NCBI RefSeq assembly: GCF_001942255.1
Contig: NZ_MKKC01000090.1
Location: forward strand, 1-44,156
DNA: 44,156 nucleotides
Source of the DNA: Nocardiopsis sp. CNR-923
GTDB taxonomy: Bacteria > Actinomycetota > Actinomycetes > Streptosporangiales > Streptosporangiaceae
Direction: 5' to 3'
Of this stretch, positions 25,690 through 32,551 are shown piece by piece (within the stretch, counting starts at the first letter, position 1; every line of letters starts with the position of its first letter). A program made the translations under genes and the position numbers. The notes below the pieces were generated by a model. It was not told the origin of the DNA, made no database searches, and was given only the letters and a program-made list of their open reading frames with translations.

Positions 25690-25730
25690 GGCCGGGTACG
25701 ATCGCCCTGCCCGGTGGAGCGGACGAGGGG
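25690..25730 (+). repeat. 41-nt repeat, copy B, upstream of the second crcB gene
   Basis: Almost identical to 25274-25314 and in the same position relative to the next start (eight bases before ATG 25738). It starts eight bases after the crcB1 stop and fills most of the 56-bp gap. TACGAT is at 25697-25702. Confidence 0.75.
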
Positions 25731-25737
25731 GTCGGGT

Positions 25738-26235
25738 ATGCGGCGCGAGGACGGGGAGCTGCCCGTCGACTCCGACATCGACGTCCACTTCCCCCGGCAG
25801 CGCCGGGAGCTGCGCGATGCTCCCTGGCCGGTGCTCGCGGCGATCTCTGCGGGCGGCGCGCTCGGCGCGGTCTCCCGCCACGGGGTCGACGCGTTGCTGC
25901 CCGACGCCCCGGGCGGGTTCGCGGTCTCGACGCTGTTCGTCAACGTCACCGGCTGCCTGCTGATCGGCGTGCTCATGGTGCTGGTGATCGACGTGTGGCC
26001 GCGGCTGACACTGCTGCGCCCCCTGCTCGGCGTGGGCTTCCTCGGCGGGTACACCACCTTCTCCACGCACGTCCTGGACGCCCAGAACCTGTTGGAGGCG
26101 GGGCGGGCCGGGGCCGCGCTGGTCTTCCTGGGCGCCAATCTGCTGGGAGGGGTGGCGGCGGCGTGGGTCGGCGTCACCCTGGCCACGCTGATCACCCGCG
26201 GTCGCGGGGCGGGCCCGGGCGGCTCCGCCCGCTGA
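25738..26235 (+). CDS. crcB: Fluoride channel CrcB/Fluc, second paralogue
   Basis: 165 aa: a ~35-residue charged N-terminal extension (EDGELPVDSDIDVHFPRQRR) followed by the four-helix Fluc domain. ISAGGALGAVSRHGVD, STLFVNVTGCLLIGVLM and GFLGGYTTFSTHVLD are the family motifs; the Asn of FVNVTGC and the Phe of TTFST line the F- pathway. The Phe-box ends in His (TTFSTH) where Phe is usual. It probably forms an antiparallel heterodimer with the upstream CrcB. It has its own copy of the promoter-like repeat; its stop lies within a bidirectional terminator. Confidence 0.9.
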   Translation: MRREDGELPVDSDIDVHFPRQRRELRDAPWPVLAAISAGGALGAVSRHGVDALLPDAPGGFAVSTLFVNVTGCLLIGVLMVLVIDVWPRLTLLRPLLGVGFLGGYTTFSTHVLDAQNLLEAGRAGAALVFLGANLLGGVAAAWVGVTLATLITRGRGAGPGGSAR

Positions 26236-26279
26236 CCCGCGGCGGGCCCCGCCCCAGGGCGGGGCGGAGCCGGGTCAGC
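26231..26279. terminator. Bidirectional terminator between crcB and DinB-like genes
   Basis: Outer arms GCTGACCCG (26231-26239) and CGGGTCAGC (26271-26279), inner arms CCCCGCCC (26247-26254) and GGGCGGGG (26257-26264). Both convergent stop codons lie in the outer arms, so one structure serves both genes. Confidence 0.75.
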
Positions 26280-26805
26280 CCATGGTCTTCTGGCCGTCCA
26301 GCGTCTCGCGGATGATGTCGCAGTGCCCGGCGTGCTGGGCGGTCTCGGCGATGAGGTGCAGCAGCACGTCGCGGGCGGTCCACCAGGCGTCCTCCGGCCA
26401 CCAGGGCGCCGAGGGGAGCTTCTGGTTGACCTCCAGGTCCGGGAGGCCGTGGACGACGCGTTCGGTCTCCTGGGCCGTCTCCCCGTACTCGGCCAGGAGG
26501 CCGGCGAGGGTCTCGCCCTCCTGCATGCGCATGCTCTCCAGGTGTCCGGCCAGGACCTGCGGGTCCGCGTAGTCGATGCCCGGGTCGCCGTCCAGGATGA
26601 ACCGGATCCAGTGGCGTTCGCCCCTGGCCAGGTGTTTGACCACCCCGCCCAGGCACAGTTCGCTCGCGGTCGTGCGCTGGTCGGCCTGCTCGTCGGTCAG
26701 GTTCCGCACCGTGTACCGGACGTTCCCGCGCATCTCCTCCAGTGTCCGCAGCAGCGCTGCGCGCTCGACGTCCACCGCCGTGCCCTGGACCTGGATTCCC
26801 ATCAT
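26275..26805 (-). CDS. DinB/DUF664 family protein, copy 1
   Basis: 176 aa four-helix bundle of the DinB-like metalloenzyme superfamily. The three expected metal histidines are visible: VVKHLARGERHW (helix 2) and LLHLIAETAQHAGHCDIIRE (helix 4, H-x7-H-x2-H). Such proteins include mycothiol- and bacillithiol-dependent transferases; actinobacterial DUF664 members are candidates for mycothiol-linked detoxification, but nothing here fixes a substrate. Start: the two ATGs at 26805 and 26802 follow a GGAAGCGGTGG site. It is a tandem paralogue of the next gene. Confidence 0.82.
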   Translation of the reverse strand: MMGIQVQGTAVDVERAALLRTLEEMRGNVRYTVRNLTDEQADQRTTASELCLGGVVKHLARGERHWIRFILDGDPGIDYADPQVLAGHLESMRMQEGETLAGLLAEYGETAQETERVVHGLPDLEVNQKLPSAPWWPEDAWWTARDVLLHLIAETAQHAGHCDIIRETLDGQKTMG

Positions 26806-26944
26806 GACCACCGCTTCCCGAGAGTCGTCCTCCGTGCTCGGTACCGACCATAGGAACCGTCCAGGTCAGTTACTGTCCTCCACTCGCGGGTGCTTCGCGT
26901 GCACCGACGACCTCCCCGGGAGCGCGGCGCGTGGGGGCGCGGGG

Positions 26945-27475
26945 TCAGTCCGCGGCGGTCCGACCGTCCAGGGACTCGCGGAGGATGTCCGAGTGCCCGT
27001 TGTGCTGCGCGGTCTCCACGAGAACGTGCAGCAGGGTCTCGCGGGCGCTCCAGGAAGCGCCCTCCGGGAACCAGGGCGCGGGCGGGAGCGGGTGCCTGAC
27101 GTCCAGGTTCGGCAGCGCTTCGACGACCCGCTCGGTCTCCTCCGCCGCACGCGCGTAGTCCGCCAGGACGTCGGCGAGGGTCTCGTCGTCGGTGAGGCGG
27201 AAGCTGGCCTCGTGCGCGGCGAACACCTGCGGGTCCGAGTAGTCGGTACCCATGTCTCCCTCCGCGAGGAACCGGGCCCAACGCCGTTCCATCCGGGTCA
27301 CGTGCTTGATCATCCCGCCCAGGCACAGCGCGCTCCTGGTGGGGCGCTCTCGGGCCTGTTCGTCGGTCAGCTCCCGCACCGTGCGTCGCAGCGTCCCGCG
27401 CGCGTTCGCCAGAGCGTGGAGGAGTTCCGCGCGCTCCGCGTCGACCGGCGTCTGCTGACCCTGGGCCCCCATCAT
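26945..27475 (-). CDS. DinB/DUF664 family protein, copy 2
   Basis: 176 aa, the same length and plan as copy 1: LCLGGMIKHVTRMERRWARF, then the NDLADVLADYARAAEETERV-like central helix and LLHVLVETAQHNGHSDILRE with the paired histidines. The identity is roughly one half by eye. The bases around the start (CCATCATGACCACCGCTTCCCGA) are almost the same in both genes, which points to a recent tandem duplication that included the translation start. The 139-bp gap between the copies has no clear promoter, so copy 1 may depend on readthrough from copy 2. Confidence 0.82.
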   Translation of the reverse strand: MMGAQGQQTPVDAERAELLHALANARGTLRRTVRELTDEQARERPTRSALCLGGMIKHVTRMERRWARFLAEGDMGTDYSDPQVFAAHEASFRLTDDETLADVLADYARAAEETERVVEALPNLDVRHPLPPAPWFPEGASWSARETLLHVLVETAQHNGHSDILRESLDGRTAAD

Positions 27476-27620
27476 GACCACCGCTTCCCGATCTCGTCCG
27501 TCCCGTCCGGCACCTGCGGTGCGAAGGATAGCGGGGGAAACCGGACCGAGCCGGGGATCGTTGTCTGGAACCTCCGGAAGCTCTCCCGCTAACCTGGGCC
27601 TCTCGCGACCCGGAGGTTTC

Positions 27621-28409
27621 ATGGCCCTCATCCCGCTCCAGTACCGTCTCGACGGTCCGAGGCAGGCGCCCGTCGTCCTGCTCGTGCCGCCCTTCGGCAC
27701 GACGATGTCGGTGTGGGACGCGCAGTTGCCCGTGCTGACCCGCGACTACCAGGTCCTGAGGATCAACCACCGGGGGCACGGATTCTCTCCGGCGCCGGAC
27801 GGCCCCTACACGATCGCGGACATGGCGCTCGACGTGCTGCGGGTGCTGGAGGAACGGGGCCTGTCCCGGGTCTCGGCGGTCGGGGCGGGATTCGGTTCGT
27901 CGCTGCTGGTGTGGATCGCGGCGAACTCCCCGCGCACCCTCGGCCGCCTCGCGCTGCTCGCGGCCGCGCCGCGCACGCCCAGGTCGCACCGCTGGGACCG
28001 GATCGCCGCCAGGATCCGGGCCGCGGGTCTGGACTCGGTGGCGGCCGAGGTGACGCTGCCGTGGTTCACACCGGACATGGCCGACGAACGACCGGAGGTC
28101 GTGGAGCGGTTCGGGGAGGACTTCGGCGAACTCGACCCCTGCGCCTTCGCGTCGGTCTGCGACGCCGTCGGCGCGCTGGACCAGCGCCACCTCGTGGCCG
28201 CGGTGCGGGCTCCGACGCTCGTGGTGTCGGGCGCCCACGACCCGCTGCTGCCGCCCGGGCACGGCCGCAGGCTGGCGGACGGGATCGTCGACTCCCGCTT
28301 CGAGGTGGTCGCCGGCGCCGCGCACCTGGTGGGCGTGGAGCGCGCCGATCGGGTGGGCGAGCTGCTCGTCGACCACCTGGCCGGACCGAGGCCGGAGACG
28401 CCGACCTGA
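27621..28409 (+). CDS. Alpha/beta-hydrolase fold protein lacking the nucleophile Ser
   Basis: 262 aa, close in plan to 3-oxoadipate enol-lactonase (PcaD)-like hydrolases: VPPFGTTMSVWDAQLPVL (oxyanion region), LRINHRGHGFSPAPDGPYT, and the elbow VSAVGAGFGSSLLVW. The elbow normally reads G-x-S-x-G; here it is GAGFG, with Gly in place of Ser. The Asp (SGAHDPLLPP) and His (GAAHLVGVE) of the triad remain. It is therefore likely non-hydrolytic, a cofactor-free lyase/dioxygenase or ligand-binding variant. The ATG follows GGAGG; TAACCT at about 27588 may be its -10. It is flanked by unrelated genes. Confidence 0.8.
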   Translation: MALIPLQYRLDGPRQAPVVLLVPPFGTTMSVWDAQLPVLTRDYQVLRINHRGHGFSPAPDGPYTIADMALDVLRVLEERGLSRVSAVGAGFGSSLLVWIAANSPRTLGRLALLAAAPRTPRSHRWDRIAARIRAAGLDSVAAEVTLPWFTPDMADERPEVVERFGEDFGELDPCAFASVCDAVGALDQRHLVAAVRAPTLVVSGAHDPLLPPGHGRRLADGIVDSRFEVVAGAAHLVGVERADRVGELLVDHLAGPRPETPT

Positions 28410-28441
28410 TCGCGGGGGCCGAGCGCGCGGCCCCGTGACGG

Positions 28442-28849
28442 TCAGGGCGTCTTGGCGGGGATCAGGGGCCGGTTGATCTCCAACAGGTAGCCGTCGGGGT
28501 CGCGGAAGTGGGCGGCGCGGATGCCCCACGCCGTCCAGTCCCTCGGCTCCATGACCTGCCGCGCCCCGTCCGCGACCAGTCGGGCGGCGGTCTCGTCGAC
28601 GTCGTCCACCTCGAAGACCACGGCGAGCCGGTCCTGGTGGGGGAGTTCGGGGTCGGCCGTGTCGGTCTCCAGGGCCTCCGCCATGACCTCGCGCTGGTTG
28701 ATCGCCAGCCGTGTGGTGGAACCCACGTCGAACTCGGCGTAGCGGCTGCTCGTCCCGCCCCACAGGACCGGGAACTTGAGCACTTCGGCGTAGAAGCGGA
28801 AGCAGGCCTCGTAGTCGTCGACGAGGAGCCTGATGTAGGTGCAGCGCAT
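28442..28849 (-). CDS. VOC superfamily (glyoxalase/bleomycin-resistance fold) protein
   Basis: 135 aa, two beta-alpha-beta-beta-beta modules. MRCTYIRLLVDDYEACFRFY and RYAEFDVGSTTRLAINQRE form the first; AVVFEVDDVDETAARLVADG and HFRDPDGYLLEINRPL the second. The terminal Glu of LLEINRP is the typical VOC metal ligand; other ligands are not clear. Substrate unknown: glyoxalase I, antibiotic-binding or dioxygenase roles are all possible. Start ATG 28849 follows GGAGACCCC. Divergent from the ABC exporter operon. Confidence 0.8.
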   Translation of the reverse strand: MRCTYIRLLVDDYEACFRFYAEVLKFPVLWGGTSSRYAEFDVGSTTRLAINQREVMAEALETDTADPELPHQDRLAVVFEVDDVDETAARLVADGARQVMEPRDWTAWGIRAAHFRDPDGYLLEINRPLIPAKTP

Positions 28850-29079
28850 GGGGTCTCCGATCACGGTCCGGGTCCGCCGTGCCGGTTCGACGTGTCGGAA
28901 CGGCGGATCACCGAGTATCAGTACCCCCGTTCCCCCGCACCATGGCTCGCGCGGCGCGCGGAGTGCCCGGCGCGCGCTGGCCGGATCCGGACGCGTCCTC
29001 ACCCTGATGACCTGCTGATGCGTCCCGTCCGGCGGTCCAGGCGGCCGGACGTCGACTGTTGTCCTTTTACCGTAAAATG

Positions 29080-29093
29080 TAGTACAAGTACTA
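29080..29093. promoter_or_regulatory. Operator TAGTAC-AA-GTACTA over the ABC operon promoter
   Basis: A 14-nt inverted repeat with perfect 6-bp arms in an AT-rich island. TATAAA (29104-29109) lies where a -10 would, with the -35 position at 29081-29086 inside the repeat. A second near-palindrome, TTTTACCGTAAAA, is at 29065-29077. The XRE regulator encoded at the end of the operon is the obvious candidate ligand (autoregulation); that is inference. Confidence 0.6.
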
Positions 29094-29131
29094 TCAATGG
29101 CAGTATAAAACAGACGAAGGGGTGAAGTGGT

Positions 29132-30109
29132 GTGATGAACACTCCTGCCGCTCCGCTGTCCAGGGCGCAGGCTCAGGCCTCGGGCGGCTCCGGCGAGGCC
29201 GTGATCCGGGTCCGGGACCTGCGGATGAGCTACGGGGCGAACGAGGTCCTGCGGGGCGTCGACCTCACCGCCCACCGCGGCGAGGTCGTCGCGCTCCTGG
29301 GGCCCAACGGAGCGGGCAAGACCACGACCGTCGAGGTCATGGAGGGCTTCCGGAAGCGCTCCGGGGGCGAGGTCGAGGTGCTGGGCGCCGACCCCGAGCA
29401 CGGCGGCGAGGACTGGCGGGCCGGGCTCGGCGTGGTCCTGCAGTCCTGGCGCGACCACGGCCGCTGGAGGGTGCGCGACCTCCTCCACCACTTCGGCCGC
29501 TTCCACGCCCCCTACTCGGCCCCCGGCCGGGTCCGACCCCATGACACCGACGATCTGCTCGCCCGCGTCGGCCTCGCCGAGCACGCGGACCAGCGGATCA
29601 ACCGGCTCTCGGGAGGGCAACGCCGCCGCCTGGACGTGGCGATCGGGGTCGTCGGCCGCCCGGAGGTGCTCTTCCTCGACGAGCCGACCGCGGGGCTGGA
29701 CCCCGTGGGCCGCCGCGACTTCCACGACTTCATGCACGACATCGTCGACAGCGACGACACCACGGTCCTGCTGACCACGCACGACCTGGACGAGGCCGAG
29801 AAGCTGGCCGACCGGGTGCTCGTCCTGGCGGGCGGCGTCATCGTCGCGGACGGGAGCCCGGAGCAGCTGTCGTCGCTGGTCGAACGGGACAGCGAGGTCT
29901 CCTGGACCGTCGACGGCCAGCGCCGGGTGCACACCACCGACAGCCCGGCGCGCCACGTCGCCGAGCTGTACGGGGAGTACGGGGAGGACCTGACCGACCT
30001 GCGGGTCAGCAGGCCCTCCCTGGAGGATGTCTACATGGAACTGGTCCGCCGCCACGAGTCCGGCGACGCGGAACAGGCCGCCCACGAGTTCGTGAAGGGG
30101 ATCCGGTGA
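29132..30109 (+). CDS. ABC-type multidrug/antibiotic exporter ATPase
   Basis: 325 aa (323 if ATG 29135 is used). Walker A LLGPNGAGKTTTVEVMEGF, Q-loop VVLQSWRDHGRW, signature NRLSGGQRRRLDVAIGVVG, Walker B VLFLDEPTAGLDP, switch His in LLTTHDLDEAEKLADR; then a C-terminal domain as in DrrA-type exporters. The start is GTG 29132 or ATG 29135 behind GAAGGGGTGAAG. The permease gene overlaps its stop (GTGA). It energises export through the ABC-2 permease; the substrate is unknown, but DrrAB-like drug export or self-protection is common for this family. Confidence 0.9.
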   Translation: MMNTPAAPLSRAQAQASGGSGEAVIRVRDLRMSYGANEVLRGVDLTAHRGEVVALLGPNGAGKTTTVEVMEGFRKRSGGEVEVLGADPEHGGEDWRAGLGVVLQSWRDHGRWRVRDLLHHFGRFHAPYSAPGRVRPHDTDDLLARVGLAEHADQRINRLSGGQRRRLDVAIGVVGRPEVLFLDEPTAGLDPVGRRDFHDFMHDIVDSDDTTVLLTTHDLDEAEKLADRVLVLAGGVIVADGSPEQLSSLVERDSEVSWTVDGQRRVHTTDSPARHVAELYGEYGEDLTDLRVSRPSLEDVYMELVRRHESGDAEQAAHEFVKGIR

Positions 30110-30960
30110 ACAACGCCCTCAGCAACGCGGTCCGCGCGGGGTCCGCCCGCGGAGTCCTGGAGTTCCGGGGGACCTTCACCAATCCGCCCGACCTGTTCGG
30201 CTACCTCTACCTGCCCGTCCTGTTCGTCGTCCTCGGGATCTTCCTCTCCGACGAGGAGGTCGACGGCGCAGCCACCAACTACGGAGCGGTGACCTACAGC
30301 GGCGGCCTGGTGCTCATGCTGATCATGCTGGGGACCCTGGCCGTGGCCCAGGTCCTCGCCGCCGAGCGTGAGGACGGCACGTTCCTGCGGGCCAAGGCGA
30401 TCCCGCACGGCATGGTCGGGTACGGCGTCGCCAAGGCCGTGCATCTGCTGGCCATGTCCGCCGTGGCGGTGGCGCTCACCGTGGTCCCCGGCCTCTTCGT
30501 GGTGGAGGGGTTCGGCCCCCAGGGGTGGGGCGCCGCGCTCACGCTCGTGTGGGTGTGCCTGTTGGGAATGCTGGCCATGGCCCCGATCGGCGCGACCCTC
30601 GGAGCGCTCTTCGGCAACCCCCGCGCGGTGGGGCTGCTGATGATCCCGATCATGGGCCTGATCGTGCTGTCCGGAATCATGTTCCCACTGGATCTCCTGC
30701 CGGACTGGGTGCGGGGCCTCGCCCAGGCGACGCCCGTGTACTGGCTCGGACTGGGAGTCCGCGCGGGCACCCTCCCCGCCGACTACGCCGCGCTCGAACT
30801 CGCCGCATCCTGGCAGTTGCCCGTGGTGGCGGCGGTCCTGGCGGCGTGGGCGGTGGTCGGTTCGCTGGTGGCCCTGCGCGTGCTGCGGTGGACGGCCCGG
30901 AGGGAGTCGGGGTCGCGGGTGCAGGCGGCGAGGGAGAAGGCGATGAAGCGTGTCCTCTGA
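30106..30960 (+). CDS. ABC-2 type exporter permease
   Basis: 284 aa, six hydrophobic helices. EFRGTFTNPPDLFGYLYLPVL is the N-terminal amphipathic start, LVLMLIMLGTLAVAQVLAAERED-type loop precedes GTFLRAKAIPHGMVGYGVAK, and GIMFPLDLLPDWVRGLAQATP-VYW is the standard ABC-2 C-terminal motif. It starts at GTG 30106, overlapping the ATPase stop. Its end overlaps the GTG of the XRE regulator by 11 bases, so all three genes form one operon. Confidence 0.88.
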   Translation: MNNALSNAVRAGSARGVLEFRGTFTNPPDLFGYLYLPVLFVVLGIFLSDEEVDGAATNYGAVTYSGGLVLMLIMLGTLAVAQVLAAEREDGTFLRAKAIPHGMVGYGVAKAVHLLAMSAVAVALTVVPGLFVVEGFGPQGWGAALTLVWVCLLGMLAMAPIGATLGALFGNPRAVGLLMIPIMGLIVLSGIMFPLDLLPDWVRGLAQATPVYWLGLGVRAGTLPADYAALELAASWQLPVVAAVLAAWAVVGSLVALRVLRWTARRESGSRVQAAREKAMKRVL

Positions 30961-31252
30961 CCAGGCCGAGGCCAAGAGCACCGGTGGGGGCGGCCGGCGC
31001 GGCCGCTCCGGAGCCGGGGGCGGCGAGACGATCTACAACCGCATCGCGATGCTGCGCGCGGAGCGGCAGGTCTCCCGGCGCCATCTCGCCGAGGCGCTGG
31101 GCGTCCACTACCAGACCGTGGGTTACCTGGAGCGGGGCGAGTACAGCCCCAGTCTCCACCTCGCTCTGAGCATCGCCCGCTACTTCGAGGTGCCGGTGGA
31201 GGTGGTCTTCTCCACCGAGCCCTTCCCGCGCATCGGTCATGAGCCGTCCTGA
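30950..31252 (+). CDS. XRE-family helix-turn-helix regulator
   Basis: 100 aa. A Gly/Ser-rich N-terminal tail (residues 1-27) precedes a lambda-type HTH: YNRIAMLRAERQVSRRHLAE, LGVHYQTVGYLERGEYSPS, LHLALSIARYFEVPVEVVFS. These short one-domain regulators are typical partners of ABC-2 exporter genes. Translation is coupled to the permease (GTG start inside its last codons). It probably represses the operon through the inverted repeat at 29080-29093. Confidence 0.88.
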   Translation: MSSDQAEAKSTGGGGRRGRSGAGGGETIYNRIAMLRAERQVSRRHLAEALGVHYQTVGYLERGEYSPSLHLALSIARYFEVPVEVVFSTEPFPRIGHEPS

Positions 31253-31599
31253 TTCTCGCGGTTCTCCTCGTTCCACCAGGACGAGCTGTCGATCGCCGCG
31301 CTCACGGTGGCCGAGTTCCGAGTCGGAATCGAGTTGGCGGGCGCCGCCGCGCGGGCGGCCGAACGCTCCAGGGCGCTGGTGGCCATCCTCGACAACGTGG
31401 AGGTGTTGGAGTACACGGAGGCGACGGCCGCCCACCACGCGGCGTTGATCGCCTACACCAAACGCAGTGGCACACCCCGTGGGAAGCACGACCTCATGAT
31501 CGCCGCGCACGCCGCGCAGACGGGCCGGCCGTCGTGAGCCGTGACGCCAAGGCGCGTTTCGGGGATCTCCCCGGTGTCATGGCGACGGCGGTCGAGTAG
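31253..31599 (+). pseudogene. Broken PIN-domain (VapC-like) toxin remnant
   Basis: C-terminal three quarters of a VapC-type ribonuclease. From about 31283: ELSIAALTVAEFRVGIELAG (acidic Glu), later RGKHDLMIAAHAAQTGR (third acidic residue), then, in another frame, VVSRDAKARFGDLPGVMATA to TAG at 31597. The N-terminal strand with the first catalytic Asp (LLDTNV) is absent; the frame begins right after the XRE stop. One G missing at about 31527 (GGCCGGCCG for GGCCGGGCCG) would join the two frames, but the lost N-terminus still makes it non-functional. No antitoxin gene is next to it. Confidence 0.7.
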
Positions 31600-31602
31600 C
31601 GG

Positions 31603-32259
31603 CTAGAAGACGTCCGGGCCCGCCCAGCCGTGGGCGTCGCGCGCCCGCACCCGAGCCAGCTCGTCCTCCGACAGCACCCGGGGCTCGCCGATCTGACGGG
31701 CCCGGATGTAGGCGGAGCACAGCCAGTCGAGCAGCCGCAGGTTCTCCAGCGCCTGCTCCAGGTCGCGGCCCAGCGCCACCCCGCCGTGGTTGGCGAGCAG
31801 AGCGGCGTCGCGCCCCTTGAGCGCCTTGACCGCCTGGTCGGAGATCTCCCCGGTGCCGTAGGTCGTGTAGGGCGTCACCGCGATCGCCCCGCCCAGCGCG
31901 GCGGCCCGGTGGTGCACCGGGGGCAGTTCGGCCAGGACGGCGGAGACCGCGACGGTGTCGGCGGTGAACGCGTTCACCACTGCCGTGACGTCGCGCCCGT
32001 GCTCGACGGCCCCCCGGTGCACGGCCAGGTGCAGGGTGGTCTCGGCCGCCGGGTCGTGGCGCCCCTCCAGGACGCGGTCGTCCACGGACATGACCGGGCA
32101 GTCGGCCGGTTGGAGCTGGTCGGGCGCGACCCCGTGCGGCGTGACGACGACGAGGTCCCCGCTGCGGACGCTGACGGTCACCGACTCCCCTGGAGCGGCC
32201 ACGGAGGCGAGGCTTCGGGCGGTCAGGCAGACGTCGCGGCGTTCCTGTTCTAGCAGCAT
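31603..32259 (-). CDS. Class II aldolase/adducin-like protein without two zinc-binding His
   Basis: 218 aa, similar to L-fuculose-phosphate aldolase-type class II aldolases: SVTVSVRSGDLVVVTPHGVA, AAETTLHLAVHRG, PYTTYGTGEISDQAVKALKG and AALLANHGGVALGRDLEQAL. The last keeps the C-terminal zinc His (ANHG). The central H-x-H pair, normally VVHTHS, reads AVVNAFTADT, so two of three zinc ligands are gone. It may be catalytically dead, regulatory or use another chemistry. ATG 32259 follows GAGGAACG. It is divergent from the choline-betaine operon across an operator-like repeat. Confidence 0.75.
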   Translation of the reverse strand: MLLEQERRDVCLTARSLASVAAPGESVTVSVRSGDLVVVTPHGVAPDQLQPADCPVMSVDDRVLEGRHDPAAETTLHLAVHRGAVEHGRDVTAVVNAFTADTVAVSAVLAELPPVHHRAAALGGAIAVTPYTTYGTGEISDQAVKALKGRDAALLANHGGVALGRDLEQALENLRLLDWLCSAYIRARQIGEPRVLSEDELARVRARDAHGWAGPDVF

Positions 32260-32338
32260 GTGGCGTTCCTCGGCGCGCCCTGGCGGCGCGGTCCTGGTAC
32301 GGGCTCCGACGTGGACGCCCGGAACCGGACGAAACCAC

Positions 32339-32358
32339 TGAGGTACACCTCAATGTAC
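32339..32358. promoter_or_regulatory. Operator-like inverted repeats between the aldolase-like gene and betB
   Basis: Two overlapping palindromes: TGAGGT-AC-ACCTCA (32339-32352) and GTACA-N6-TGTAC (32343-32358), in the 292-bp divergent control region. The left gene starts 80 bases away. No betI-like repressor gene is in the window, so the cognate regulator is encoded elsewhere. Confidence 0.5.
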
Positions 32359-32551
32359 GTCAAATTCTCTCCCAGATATTCCCCAGGCGGGCGTGTGCGC
32401 TGTGTGGTCGCCCCTGCGCGCCGAGTACCTGTGGACCCGTCGACGCGTGACGCCCACCACGGGTCACGACTCCCCGAGGGCGCTCGTTTGCTGGTCAGGG
32501 GTGAGTTGTGGGATTTGTGTGACATAAGAGTCCATTGAGACGAGGCAGTTT

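Noticed and set aside
25274..25730. Fluoride riboswitch ahead of the crcB genes
   Set aside because: The repeats lack the recognisable conserved loops of the crcB-motif RNA, and only ten bases separate them from the start codons. I kept them as an unclassified promoter-like element.
26802..30085. Very long minus-strand open frames (653 and 547 codons) over the hydrolase and ABC genes
   Set aside because: They are antisense shadows rich in Arg, Gly and Asp; only their short ends correspond to the DinB-like and VOC genes' neighbourhoods. No ribosome sites or family motifs.
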